From: Prevotella illustrans
Lineage (GTDB): Bacteria; Bacteroidota; Bacteroidia; Bacteroidales; Bacteroidaceae
Assembly: GCF_017426725.1 (NCBI RefSeq)
Contig: NZ_JAERMS010000001.1
Coordinates: 186,001 to 250,000, forward strand
Length of the DNA: 64,000 nt
Direction of reading: 5' to 3'
This document shows, one piece after another, positions 42,776 to 51,920 of the stretch (its first letter is position 1; each line of letters begins with the position of its first letter). The notes below the pieces were generated by a model that was not told the origin of the DNA, did no database searches, and saw only the letters and a program-made list of their open reading frames with translations. Both the position numbers and the translations under genes were made by a program.

Positions 42776-44014
42776 TTAGTTCATGTTATCTGTTTTGGGC
42801 TTCAGGAAAGTCAGCTGGATAATGAGAGCCACGGCCACGATGCCGCCGAGGAGGGCAAAACCCGTGCCTAAGCTACCGCCGTCGGCCCACTTTCCGAACA
42901 CTTGCGTGACGGCGGCGCCGGCAAACACGCCCGTCATGTTCATGATACCATAGGCCGTAGCACGGTATTTAGAAGAGATAAACTGGCAGAGGATAGGCAT
43001 GTTGTTGGCATCGAACATTCCGAAACCTACACCGAAGAGCAGCCCCGCGCCCACGATGGCCGGCAGACTGTGGCCGTAGCCCAGCAGCACGAGGGCCGGA
43101 ATGGTGAGGCCCAGGCCGATGGCACTGGTGTAGACGCGGCCCTTGAGGTTGTGCCGCACCCACTTGTCGGACAGGTAACCGCCGAAGATGACGCCGATGA
43201 ACGACGAGGCGGCGATGGTGATTGTGGAGAGCGGACCGGCACTTTCCATGGGTATGCCCAGGTTGTTGGCGAACAACGTCGGCAGCCAGTTCTTCGTTGC
43301 CCATCCCGGAAGGCTGGGAACGGCGAAGAAGAAGAGGATGATCCAGAACGCCCAGTTGGACAATACGACGCCGAAGCTCTGCAGCAGTCCGCCCGCCCCG
43401 GGCTTTTGATCTTGCGTGGAGGGCTTCGCGGCGTGGCCGGCCTTCTCATGCAGCAGGGCTATCAGCACCAGAGAGTAGGCTATTCCGATGATACCGAACC
43501 AGTGGAAGGTGGTCTTCCACGAGAGCATGGCGGCCACCACGGCCCCGAAGCCGCCTACGGCCTGACCCACGTAGATACCCGTCATGTGAATGCCGATGGC
43601 CAGTGAGCGGCTCTTGCCTTCGTGCCAGTCGGCCAGGAGCGACAGGGCCGAGGGGATGTAGAGGGCTTCGCTCACGCCCATGATCCCACGCAGGTAATAC
43701 AGTTGGTCGAAGCTGGTGGCGAAACCCATGGCCAGCGTGACGGCCGACCACACGAAGAGGCTGCCGATGACGAGCCACTTGCGGCTCACGCGGTCGGCCA
43801 CGAGGCCGGCGAAGGGCGACACCAGTCCGTAGATCCACAGGAATACGGCCATCAGCGCGCCGAAAGCCTCGGCTTGATTCAGTTCTTGGATGTCGGCCTT
43901 CATGGACTCCTGCATCGTCGAAAGCATTTGGCGGTCCATGTAGTTGAGCAGGGCTACGATCCACAAGAGGCCCACGACGAGCCAGGGATATGATTTCTTG
44001 TCAATCAGTTTCAT
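42776..44014 (-). CDS. nanT: MFS transporter, probable sialic acid uptake (NanT)
   Basis: This 412-residue protein has about 12 membrane segments and major-facilitator hallmarks: LVADRVSRKWLVIGSLFVWS in the first loop (the D-R-x-x-R motif A) and GGYLSDKWVRHNLKGRV at the equivalent place in the second half. It is most like the anion:cation/hexuronate-type symporters. Its position between the mutarotase (six bases) and the lyase assigns it to N-acetylneuraminate uptake across the inner membrane. Substrate assignment is by context. Confidence 0.88.
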   Translation of the reverse strand: MKLIDKKSYPWLVVGLLWIVALLNYMDRQMLSTMQESMKADIQELNQAEAFGALMAVFLWIYGLVSPFAGLVADRVSRKWLVIGSLFVWSAVTLAMGFATSFDQLYYLRGIMGVSEALYIPSALSLLADWHEGKSRSLAIGIHMTGIYVGQAVGGFGAVVAAMLSWKTTFHWFGIIGIAYSLVLIALLHEKAGHAAKPSTQDQKPGAGGLLQSFGVVLSNWAFWIILFFFAVPSLPGWATKNWLPTLFANNLGIPMESAGPLSTITIAASSFIGVIFGGYLSDKWVRHNLKGRVYTSAIGLGLTIPALVLLGYGHSLPAIVGAGLLFGVGFGMFDANNMPILCQFISSKYRATAYGIMNMTGVFAGAAVTQVFGKWADGGSLGTGFALLGGIVAVALIIQLTFLKPKTDNMN

Positions 44015-44020
44015 AGAGAT

Positions 44021-45106
44021 TTAGCGGTTGAAGTTGAGTCGATAGATTTCGGGGGTGCGTATACCGGGCTTCAGTTCGCCGCCGATGATGTAGACGGCGT
44101 TGCCTTGCTTGGCCAGCGCAGCACCGGCGCGCGCCCCCACTTGGTTCCTGCCGGCGATGTGCCAGCGGCCCTCTTGGAAGACGCAGATGTAGGGATTGAA
44201 CCGATACCACTCCACGGCGTGCGTCATGTAGCCGGGCTTGGGGTTGTTCACCGCGTCGAGAAAGACGTCCTTGTTCACCCCTCCGACAATGACGATGGCG
44301 TCTTCCGACAGGTTCAGGGCAGCTGCCCCGCCGAGATAGATTTCCGTGCCGACGGTGTTGGTGGGCGGCGGCAGCGTGGCGGAAGGGTTGCCGAAGCTCC
44401 GTCCCGGCATGTTGAGTCGGCTCAGCCGCTCCGCCGTCTTGGCGGTGCAGCCGCCCCAGAGGCAGAACGTTCCGTCGATACTGCCGCTGACGGGCTGGCC
44501 CAGTTTCTCGTCATGGTGGGCCGGCGCTTCGCTCCATCCTTGTTCGGGCCGGGCCAGGTCGAGTGTGTAGAGGCGGTGCCCGTCGCTCACCGTCGCCGTG
44601 TTGGCGCAGCGGCAACCCGTGAAGTTGTCCATGGCCACCGGCAGGGCGGGGTATGGTGTGACGACGGCCCGGCCGTCTTCGAGGCTGATTTTGTAGGCTT
44701 CGGCAAAGCTCCGGTCGGCATTGTTGCCGCCCACGCAGAGGATTCCGTCCTCCAGTTGAATGCTGACGCCGTAGGCACAGGGCTGCGGCAGCCGGCCGAC
44801 AAGCCTCCAGTCGAGCTGATTGTTGTCCGTGACTTCTGCGGCGTAGATACCTTGGTAGTAGCGTTTCCTGCCACCTTCGGCCGCTGGCGTGTCGGGGAAG
44901 TTGCAGCCGCCGGCCATCACCAGGCTGTTGCCGGCGGTTCCGGCAAAGCATGCTGATACTCCTTTTTCAATGCCGGGTTCGTTCGTCGGGAAGCCGAAGA
45001 CCCGCTCGATGGTTTGCAGTTGCCAGGATTGGGCGAATGTTTCCTGCCCGTTTGTAAGTTCATTCATGACGATACAGATAAATAGGATTAACTTGATATG
45101 CTTCAT
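44021..45106 (-). CDS. nanM: N-acetylneuraminate epimerase/mutarotase (Kelch propeller)
   Basis: From ATG 45106 it encodes 361 residues with a signal peptide and a six-bladed Kelch-type propeller (VMAGGCNFPDTPAAEGGRKRYY, ILCVGGNNADRSFAEAYKI, AVYIIGGELKPGIRTPEIYRLN). NanM converts alpha- to beta-N-acetylneuraminate in the periplasm before uptake. The GGCNFPD motif is characteristic of the family. Its start overlaps the TGA of the esterase gene as ATGA, which indicates coupled translation and decides against the ATG at 45136. Confidence 0.92.
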   Translation of the reverse strand: MKHIKLILFICIVMNELTNGQETFAQSWQLQTIERVFGFPTNEPGIEKGVSACFAGTAGNSLVMAGGCNFPDTPAAEGGRKRYYQGIYAAEVTDNNQLDWRLVGRLPQPCAYGVSIQLEDGILCVGGNNADRSFAEAYKISLEDGRAVVTPYPALPVAMDNFTGCRCANTATVSDGHRLYTLDLARPEQGWSEAPAHHDEKLGQPVSGSIDGTFCLWGGCTAKTAERLSRLNMPGRSFGNPSATLPPPTNTVGTEIYLGGAAALNLSEDAIVIVGGVNKDVFLDAVNNPKPGYMTHAVEWYRFNPYICVFQEGRWHIAGRNQVGARAGAALAKQGNAVYIIGGELKPGIRTPEIYRLNFNR

Positions 45107-47175
45107 TGGGCTATTTCCTTTTTGAATGTGCTGCATGGAAGTCCGGCCGCGTTGACGAGATTAGCGCGCGAAAAAGGCTGCCATCCGTATCTGACACTGA
45201 CAGGACGGGCCACCCGCGGACAGTTTAGCGTCACGTCGGTTCCGGCCACACGCGCTTCGGCCTCATGGTAAACGCCGTCTTCTCCGGCCACTTCAAAGCC
45301 GATGAGGCTTGTGCCTTGCACCTTCAGTCCGTTGGCGTTGTCGAACGAGAGGCGCACTCCCTGCCTTTCGCGGACGGCCTTGACGCAGGCGGAACCTTCG
45401 CAAACGAGCCTATGACTGTAGACATGTCCGAGAGCCTGCCAGGCCAACCGTTCGCCCACCGGCTTTTTATTGCGGTAGTGCACGTCGAGTGAGTCGCCCT
45501 TATCCATCGACACGGTCATCCACGTATGGGGCAACTCGGCGGCCAACAGGCGTTGCGAGTCGCGAAATTCTGGCCACGACGGACGGTTGAGTCCTGACAG
45601 TTGCACGAAGAGGAACGGCAGGTCGGGCTGCCGGAAGAAGCCTCGCCAGCTCTTTTCAAGGAGGCGGAAGAGCCGTTCGTGCAATTCTATATTGTGGGCA
45701 TTCGACTCTCCCTGATACCAAGTAACGCCCTTTATGGCATAGCCTTGTAGCGGAAGCATGCCGGCTTCAAACATATAAGCGGGCTCGTAAGGATGGCGTT
45801 GCAGCGCGGGAGTGGCGGCTTTGCGGATGTTTTGTAAAGCGCGACCACGTGCCCACGCCTGTCCGAAGTCGCCATGATACCAGTCGCAGAGGATAACAGG
45901 GAAATCCCATTCGAGTGTTCGACGATCAATCCACGACTCAGTGGTCGTTCCGCCCACGGCATTGCAGATGATACCGACGGGTATTTGCAGGCTGTCGGCC
46001 AGGATTCGGCCGAAGTGATAGGCGATGGAAGAGAAGTCCTCGACAGACTCCCTGTCCGCTTTCTGCCACGGTCCCACCCGCAACAGCTTCAGTCGATTGA
46101 CCGAATCAAGCTCCGTTTTCGACCATTCCACCGCGTTGGTGGGATAGCGTGTGGGCATGTTGAACAGGTGCAGACGCCGCTGCTGAGCGGCCTTGGCCAG
46201 GTCGTCGTCGGCACTGGTCGTGGCGCTGACAGGCAGTTCCATGTTGGACTGGCCCGAACAAAGCCACACTTCACCTATATATATATCGCGTATGTCGCGT
46301 TTTCCACTTTTCGTTGTTATCCGGGCCTGATAAGGGCCACCCCCTTCCATGGCCGGAAAAGCCACCTCCCAACGGCCGTCCGTGCCGGTCGTCGTCGCCA
46401 GTCGCTGCCCGTCGAAGGCCACGTTGACTTTCTCTCCGGCGTTGGCCGTGCCCCTGAAGACGACGGGGTGCCGGCGTTGCATCACCATGCCGTCGCCATA
46501 GAGGGGCGACAGGCGCAGTCCGCCGTAGTTGCCGGTGATGGCGGCATACACGGTTTGGGCGATGATGGCGGCCCCTTCGGCATTGGGATGAATCGCGTCG
46601 GCAAACAAATCGGGCCGGTCATAGAGCGGCGTGTGCAGGTCGATGAAGCCCGTCGCGTTGGCCCGGGCTATTCTTTGGATATGCTTCTGAATGGCAGCGT
46701 GCCAGTCGCGGGTGCCACTTTCGAAGCGTGGATGTCGGTCGAAGATGGGCGACATGATGCAAATCCATATCTTGGCGTTGGGGTTCGCGGTTCTGAAATC
46801 AGTAATCAACTTCTGGTAATCACGATCGAACCGGCTGTTGTAGTTAGGCCAGTTGCGCGGATCGGTGTCGTTCAGACCCAGATGGATGACCACAAGGTCG
46901 GCCTTGAAAGCCAAGGCTTCCTTGTATTCTGGCTGTTGCCGATAGGGCCGATGACCTTGGTTGAGGAGCGTCGTGCCCGAGTGTCCGAAGTTTCTTACTT
47001 CGTAATCGGGACCCAGTTGTCGTTGCAAGACGGCGGGATAGCTGCGTTGTTCCCTGTCGGGAATACCGTATCCGTAGGTCACGCTGTTGCCGACGCAGGC
47101 CACTTTGATTTTTCCGGCAGCCTGAACAAGGCCGGTTATGAGCAATAGATAGGTAATGAGGAAGAAATGTTTCAT
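45103..47175 (-). CDS. nanS: Sialate O-acetylesterase with additional SGNH domain
   Basis: From ATG 47175 it encodes 690 residues: signal peptide, an N-terminal SGNH/GDSL hydrolase (about 25-215, CVGNSVTYGYGIPDREQRSYP, HLGLNDTDPRNW, DAIHPNAEGA) and a C-terminal sialate O-acetylesterase domain (IYIGEVWLCSGQSNMELPV, VTWYQGESNAHN). Both halves show their own Ser and Asp-x-x-His motifs, so it is a two-esterase fusion. Its role is removing O-acetyl groups from sialic acids so that the lyase pathway can use them. It is first in the nan operon and has a strong promoter. Confidence 0.9.
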   Translation of the reverse strand: MKHFFLITYLLLITGLVQAAGKIKVACVGNSVTYGYGIPDREQRSYPAVLQRQLGPDYEVRNFGHSGTTLLNQGHRPYRQQPEYKEALAFKADLVVIHLGLNDTDPRNWPNYNSRFDRDYQKLITDFRTANPNAKIWICIMSPIFDRHPRFESGTRDWHAAIQKHIQRIARANATGFIDLHTPLYDRPDLFADAIHPNAEGAAIIAQTVYAAITGNYGGLRLSPLYGDGMVMQRRHPVVFRGTANAGEKVNVAFDGQRLATTTGTDGRWEVAFPAMEGGGPYQARITTKSGKRDIRDIYIGEVWLCSGQSNMELPVSATTSADDDLAKAAQQRRLHLFNMPTRYPTNAVEWSKTELDSVNRLKLLRVGPWQKADRESVEDFSSIAYHFGRILADSLQIPVGIICNAVGGTTTESWIDRRTLEWDFPVILCDWYHGDFGQAWARGRALQNIRKAATPALQRHPYEPAYMFEAGMLPLQGYAIKGVTWYQGESNAHNIELHERLFRLLEKSWRGFFRQPDLPFLFVQLSGLNRPSWPEFRDSQRLLAAELPHTWMTVSMDKGDSLDVHYRNKKPVGERLAWQALGHVYSHRLVCEGSACVKAVRERQGVRLSFDNANGLKVQGTSLIGFEVAGEDGVYHEAEARVAGTDVTLNCPRVARPVSVRYGWQPFSRANLVNAAGLPCSTFKKEIAQ

Positions 47176-47227
47176 TTGCTTTTTACTCAAACTGATAGAC
47201 TTTTAGGTTCTGAGATGCTAACTTTTG

Positions 47228-47259
47228 CAAATATAATACAAAGGAAACGAAGTAACAAA
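47228..47259 (-). promoter_or_regulatory. Promoter of the sialic acid operon
   Basis: On the minus strand TTTG (47256-47259), a 20-base spacer and TATATTTG (47228-47235) make an almost ideal Bacteroidetes promoter, 52 bases upstream of the nanS start at 47175. It separates this operon from the SusC-led operon before it. Confidence 0.8.
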
Positions 47260-47475
47260 ATATTTTAGATAAAACAGGATATTTAATTAAATATTTTAAT
47301 AAATCTGCCCGATAATCAGCAAACAATGTTAAAAACCCTCCCTCAAAGAGTAGTTTTCTTTGAATAAATAAGACGGATAAATGGCGACATGGCGCACGCG
47401 TCACGACGTGGTAAACGCCCGGGTATGACGAGGTTGCGGACATGTCGGAGCACGACTGTCGGTCGCCGTTTTTCA

Positions 47476-47560
47476 AAAGCTATGCTTTTAGCGTGTAAAA
47501 GCATAGCTTTTACACGCTAAAAGGGCTGCTTTGACACGCTAAAAGCACTGCTTTGAAAAA
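47476..47560. repeat. Palindromic array of AAAAGC-type words
   Basis: CTTTTAGCGTGTAAAAGC (47485-47502) is perfectly inverted at 47506-47523 around a three-base loop, and partial units with GGGCTGCTTT and GCACTGCTTT follow. It lies 14 bases from the end of the phosphoesterase gene and may terminate that operon. The rest of the 47191-47573 gap holds only the nan promoter and A+T-rich DNA. Confidence 0.8.
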
Positions 47561-47573
47561 CAAGAGGATAATG

Positions 47574-48569
47574 TCAGCGTTTACGCCAGTCGTCCTGCAC
47601 GTAGTCGGAGGGGTAGGAAGAGCGGTCGACAATGGTGCCGTCGATTTGCCGGATATAGGTGTCGAAGGCACGCCGGCCCTCCTTCAGCACGATGATTCGG
47701 GCGCCCGGTGTCAGGTGGTTGTACTCGGTGTTGCCGCCGCCGAAGCGTCCGTAGGCCAGCAGAATGCCGTGCCACATGACGGCATAGTCGTTGTCATGGT
47801 CGTGACCGGTGAAGACGCCCATCACGTCGCCGCCCTCATACATGGCCGTGAACATGCCCGAATTGAACCGAGGCGAGCAGCAGGCTTCCTGTCGGGTGCC
47901 CTTCAGGATGGCGTTCTCGTCTTTCACGGCGTCGTGGTATTCGGGCAGAGGGATATGAAAGAAGGCCAGGGCCGGAATCGTCCGGCCGCCGTTGGTCGCC
48001 TTGACGGCCTGAGCTTGCCGGCGATACCACGTCACTTGGTCGAAGGTGAACCAGGCGTAGCCGTCGGTCTTGTAGCCCTTGGGAGCGTAGGCGTGGGAGT
48101 CCATGCAGTAGAGGTTGGCCGCCACACGGCTGCCGTCGTGCGACCGCACGGGCAACACGAAGTCGAGTTCCTGCCCGGCGGCGACGGGTGGCATGGCGCA
48201 GCCCTTCACCTCTCGGGCGATGTCGTAGAGCTGGCGGTTGGAAAGCCCCTGTTCGTAGTCGTGGTTGCCGAACTCATAGACCCACGGAATGTTGTGGGCG
48301 GCCAGCCGTTCCAGCACTTTGAGCAACGTGGCCTTGGCCGGCGACGAGTAGATGATGTCGCCCGTCAGCACCACCAGGTCGGGGCGTTCGCCCACCAGCG
48401 CGTTGTCGATGTTCTGCAAGGCCGGGGCCGACTTGGGGTTGTCGAGCTGATAGTGGAGGTCGGTGAGCTGCACGATCTTGAAAGTGCCGTCGGCACGGAA
48501 CCGCAGTTCCTGTGCCGAGGCATTCCAACAAACAACGAAGAAGGCCACGAGGGCCAGTATTTTTCTCAT
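47574..48569 (-). CDS. Calcineurin-like metallophosphoesterase, exported
   Basis: From ATG 48569 it encodes 331 residues with a signal peptide (MRKILALVAFFVVCWNASAQ). The metal-binding motifs are complete: QLTDLHYQ (DxH), VLTGDIIYS (GDxx), EFGNHDYEQG (GNHD), FFHIPLPEY and GVFTGHDHDN (GHDH). This is the purple-acid-phosphatase-like branch that removes phosphate or splits phosphodiesters in the periplasm. It closes an operon that also holds a phosphodiester glycosidase, which suggests the phosphate side of that reaction. An upstream in-frame ATG at 48911 lies inside the previous gene and lacks a plausible N-terminus. Confidence 0.88.
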   Translation of the reverse strand: MRKILALVAFFVVCWNASAQELRFRADGTFKIVQLTDLHYQLDNPKSAPALQNIDNALVGERPDLVVLTGDIIYSSPAKATLLKVLERLAAHNIPWVYEFGNHDYEQGLSNRQLYDIAREVKGCAMPPVAAGQELDFVLPVRSHDGSRVAANLYCMDSHAYAPKGYKTDGYAWFTFDQVTWYRRQAQAVKATNGGRTIPALAFFHIPLPEYHDAVKDENAILKGTRQEACCSPRFNSGMFTAMYEGGDVMGVFTGHDHDNDYAVMWHGILLAYGRFGGGNTEYNHLTPGARIIVLKEGRRAFDTYIRQIDGTIVDRSSYPSDYVQDDWRKR

Positions 48570-48586
48570 AGGTGATGATTGATGGT

Positions 48587-50446
48587 TTATTTTCTGATGA
48601 ATTGTCCTTCGAGGTCTACGTCGACGCTCTCGAAGGGGTGGAGGATTTGGTCGAGCAGGAGGGCATAGGCGCCGCGCGTGACGGGCCTTTCGGGTGACCC
48701 CACGGCGTATTGTCGGTAGCAGTCGGCCGCCAACTGTTCGATGGGAGCTGACAGGAGGATGTGATTTTGCGTGGCGATGCGGGTGAACAAGAGCAGTAGT
48801 TCTTGGACGGCCACAGGGCGATCGCCACCGAAACGCTCCTTCAGACCGTAGAAGTCGGCCAGCGGTTGCAGGTCGCGGCGGCGCAACAGGCTGTCGGCCT
48901 GAAGCCAACACTCGTTTTGCCAGTCAACGTGGCGCCCCACGCCGTGGAGCAGTCCCGTCACGCCAATGCGCTGATAAGGCCTGAAGCGCGGGTCGTCCTT
49001 CGGCACGTCGAGGAAAGGTAGCAGATAATTGCCCGTGCGGAGCAACTGGGTTTGCACGGCTCTGACCGACAGTCGCTCGGGCAGTGTCTTTTGTCGGATG
49101 GCCATGGCGGCCAGCGTTCCGGCCACCTGCCCTATCTGCATGACCACGGGCTGCAGCCGTGAGGTGCCGTTGACGAGGTTGGTCACGGAAACAGCCTTCT
49201 CGGCCAGCAGCAATCTCGACTCTCCTTTTGGGAAGAATACGCCCAAGGGAAGCCCCCATGAGGGGATAGACGGCAGGCTGAGACTGTCTACGGGCCGCTC
49301 GTTATGGTGCTGATCAACGGGATAGTCGCCCACGGCGACGGCCGTGCGATAGAGTGCCGTGGGGCGATTGTAAGGCTCGATGATGTCGTTCAGCGTGAAG
49401 AGAATCCTCCCATCGAAGCGCCGTCCCTCCCGATAGTAAGGCAGGAAAGGCAGCCGGTCGGGCGTGGGAAACTCGTCGTCGGCCAAGTCCAGTCGGTCGA
49501 AACCCAGCTCGTGTTGCAGGAAATAGAGGAAGCGCAGGCTCTTGGCCTTGGCCTCGCGGTGCAGGCTGTCGCGCTCGGCGGGGCTGTACTCGATATCGTT
49601 CAGGTAGATATCGTTGCCCCACATGGGCCAGTTGATCATGTATTTGCCGTTGGGCAGCCGGCCGTAGCTCAACATCATCTCCTTCGACCAAGGCTTACGG
49701 GGCAGCACGGAGTCGTTGTAGGCACAGACGCAGCAGTTGCGGAACTCCCACGGCGTGTAGCCTTCGGGGCGCTTCATCGGCCTTGGCTCGGCATATTCCT
49801 TGAGCGTCATGGCGTAGGTCATGTCCTGAACGATGTCTTGTCGCTGCTCAAGGGCCATCGGCTCATGGGTGTCTTGTCGGGCGTCGAGGCCCAAACGGTA
49901 TGACAGTCCGGCCACCTTGGCCACGTCGCCCAGCTCGGTGGCGTCGATGAGATAGCGGGCTTTCACCCGTGTTTGCCGGCCGTGGCGCGTGAGCGTCAGC
50001 CGCCAACCGTCTTTCAGCCGCTTCAGGTCGGTCCATTCGGTCTCGGGCAGGTAGGTCAGAAAGTCCTTTTCTCGGTCTACCCACTGCCGGAAGATGGCGT
50101 TGCCGACCGACGGTTCGAACTGGATGAGGCTGACCCAGCCCGTGCGTAGGGCCTCTGCCGACCCGTAATGCCGGATGAGGGCTTGTTGGAAATCGCCCCA
50201 CATACCACTCGGCAGGTGGTAGTTGCCGTCGGTGGCGCTCACGCCCGCCGCCGTCAACATGCCGCCCAGCCACGGCGTTCGCTCCACCAACAGCGTGCGA
50301 CTGCCCAGCCGGGCGCTCTGCACGGCGGCACAAACGCCGCTCGTGCCGCCACCTATCACCAGCACGTCGTAGGTCTTGATGGCGGCCGAAGCGGCGAGCA
50401 CGGTCAGCCAAAGCGTAGGAAAAAAGAGGAGAGAGCGGAGTTGCAT
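48587..50446 (-). CDS. Exported FAD-dependent oxidoreductase
   Basis: This 619-residue protein starts with a signal peptide (LLFFPTLWLTVLAASAAIKTYD) directly followed by the dinucleotide-binding motif VLVIGGGTSGVCAAVQSARLG and VERTPWLGGMLTAAG, as in the FAD_oxidored (PF12831-type) family. The second FAD contact DATELGDVAKVAGLSY is present. The C-terminal 150 residues are helical and less familiar. Export of an FAD oxidoreductase from a glycan operon suggests oxidation of a sugar hydroxyl in the periplasm, as in 3-keto glycoside routes, but this is inference. It overlaps nothing: three bases after the GHL10 gene and 17 before the phosphoesterase. Confidence 0.85.
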   Translation of the reverse strand: MQLRSLLFFPTLWLTVLAASAAIKTYDVLVIGGGTSGVCAAVQSARLGSRTLLVERTPWLGGMLTAAGVSATDGNYHLPSGMWGDFQQALIRHYGSAEALRTGWVSLIQFEPSVGNAIFRQWVDREKDFLTYLPETEWTDLKRLKDGWRLTLTRHGRQTRVKARYLIDATELGDVAKVAGLSYRLGLDARQDTHEPMALEQRQDIVQDMTYAMTLKEYAEPRPMKRPEGYTPWEFRNCCVCAYNDSVLPRKPWSKEMMLSYGRLPNGKYMINWPMWGNDIYLNDIEYSPAERDSLHREAKAKSLRFLYFLQHELGFDRLDLADDEFPTPDRLPFLPYYREGRRFDGRILFTLNDIIEPYNRPTALYRTAVAVGDYPVDQHHNERPVDSLSLPSIPSWGLPLGVFFPKGESRLLLAEKAVSVTNLVNGTSRLQPVVMQIGQVAGTLAAMAIRQKTLPERLSVRAVQTQLLRTGNYLLPFLDVPKDDPRFRPYQRIGVTGLLHGVGRHVDWQNECWLQADSLLRRRDLQPLADFYGLKERFGGDRPVAVQELLLLFTRIATQNHILLSAPIEQLAADCYRQYAVGSPERPVTRGAYALLLDQILHPFESVDVDLEGQFIRK

Positions 50447-50449
50447 GGT

Positions 50450-51850
50450 TTATTTCAGGCTGTTCAGATATCTGTCGATACCCGTTTTCAGGGCGTTCCA
50501 GTAGTTGAATTGGCGGACATGAACCATGTCGAAGACAAAGTAACCGTCGGAAGCGTTGATGCAGGCGTCGACCGAGTTGGTGACGGCCGTGGCTTGGTTG
50601 CCTTGCGGAAAACCGTCGGGATTACCCACGTCGGGACCTCCGGCAAACTTCACGTCGCCTTTCAGCTTCGCAGCGGCCTGCGTGCAGAAGCCCTGCATGG
50701 TCCATTCGGTGGTGCCGTAGACCGACGAGGCCCCCGCGTAACAGCCTAAGAGCAGCACGTCGAGTTTGTTGGCGAAGCCGTATTTACGATAGTCTGTGTT
50801 GGCCCACTCGGGGTAGTCGACTGCCGGATCGTAGTCGCGGCTGGCCCAGTTGACGCCCGAATGATAGTAGTCGGAGTACCAGGCACCTACGTAGGCGCCC
50901 ACCTTCACATTGCTGTTGACGCCGCGCACGCGTGCCACCACCTTGCCCATGAAGTCGTAGATGGTCTTGGCACGGAAGGCCAGCCAGTCCTTGAAGTAGG
51001 CAGGTTGGCCCGCGTAGCCCTCCGAACCGGCCTTGGCCACGTCTTGGGGGAAGGCGAACGACGTGACACCCTTGGCCTTCATGTAGGCCTGGAACTTCGT
51101 CTTGGCGTCGTCGGAGAAGTCGGCCTGCAGGTTGTCGTAGCGGCAACGGTCGAGAATGATGGCGTCGAGGTCGTAGCGGGCCAGGTCGCCGATGAGGTCG
51201 AGGAGGTAGGCCTGCACGTCGTCGTTGCACGGATTGAGGAAGCGCGTGGCGTAGTAGTTGCCCGCGTCGACCGGTAGGTCCATGCCGTTGGTCAGCCCCG
51301 AGCCGAGATAGTAGGTCGAGGCCCAGCCCTTCTTGCCGCTTTCACGGAAGAGCATGCCCTGTCCGCCGAGGCCGTAGGGGTTCATCGAGCCGCCCACGAA
51401 GGTGTTCATGGCCGCGTCTACACGCAGTCCCAGCTCGTGACCGATGTCGATGAAGGCTTGCAGATAGTCCCAGTCGGCCGTTCGTTTGTAGTATTTGTAG
51501 GCGGAACCTTCCCAGTAGTCGAGTTGTTCCACGGCGTGGCCGGCGGCGCTCTTGAAGAGAATGTCGCCCGTGTAGGGGCGGACGTCGACCACGATGTGGG
51601 TGAATCCCGCTTCCTTCGCCCTCTTCAGGTCTTCCCGAATGTTCTCCTTGCTGTTGGCGAAGCGGCTGAAGTTGGCCGGCGCGTCTATCCAGATGTAGCG
51701 GGGTTTGGCCGCTTTATGGACGGTTTCGCCGCCCGGCGTGGGGGTGGGAGGTGTCGTTCCGCCGTTGTCGGGCTTGTCGCCCGAGCCGCAGGAACTGAAC
51801 AAAAGCAGTGAACTGAGCAGTAGTGTCTGAATCATGGATAGCATATTCAT
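50450..51850 (-). CDS. GHL10/DUF187-type glycoside hydrolase-like lipoprotein
   Basis: From ATG 51850 it encodes 466 residues with a lipobox (LLSSLLLFSSCGSG) and a Pro/Thr-rich linker. The TIM barrel shows RYIWIDAPANFSRF, EAGFTHIVVDVRPYTGDILF, IGHELGLRVDAAMNTF, RYDLDAIILDRCRYDN and NSNVKVGAYVGAWYSDYY, features of the glycosyl-hydrolase-like family 10. The substrates of this family are largely unknown; some act on peptidoglycan-like or amino-sugar polymers. It is adjacent to the phosphodiester glycosidase (70 bases) and the FAD oxidoreductase (three bases). The ATG at 51886 gives a poor signal sequence and was not chosen. Confidence 0.8.
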   Translation of the reverse strand: MNMLSMIQTLLLSSLLLFSSCGSGDKPDNGGTTPPTPTPGGETVHKAAKPRYIWIDAPANFSRFANSKENIREDLKRAKEAGFTHIVVDVRPYTGDILFKSAAGHAVEQLDYWEGSAYKYYKRTADWDYLQAFIDIGHELGLRVDAAMNTFVGGSMNPYGLGGQGMLFRESGKKGWASTYYLGSGLTNGMDLPVDAGNYYATRFLNPCNDDVQAYLLDLIGDLARYDLDAIILDRCRYDNLQADFSDDAKTKFQAYMKAKGVTSFAFPQDVAKAGSEGYAGQPAYFKDWLAFRAKTIYDFMGKVVARVRGVNSNVKVGAYVGAWYSDYYHSGVNWASRDYDPAVDYPEWANTDYRKYGFANKLDVLLLGCYAGASSVYGTTEWTMQGFCTQAAAKLKGDVKFAGGPDVGNPDGFPQGNQATAVTNSVDACINASDGYFVFDMVHVRQFNYWNALKTGIDRYLNSLK

Positions 51851-51920
51851 ATAAAAAGGAGGCAAAGGGGAGAACGACCGGCTCATGCGGCCACCCTCCC
51901 CAGGTTACAGAAGAAACTTA

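Noticed and set aside
48570..48911. N-terminal extension of the phosphoesterase to the ATG at 48911
   Set aside because: The 114 extra residues are Arg/Pro-rich, overlap the FAD oxidoreductase gene out of frame, and precede a clear signal peptide at 48569.
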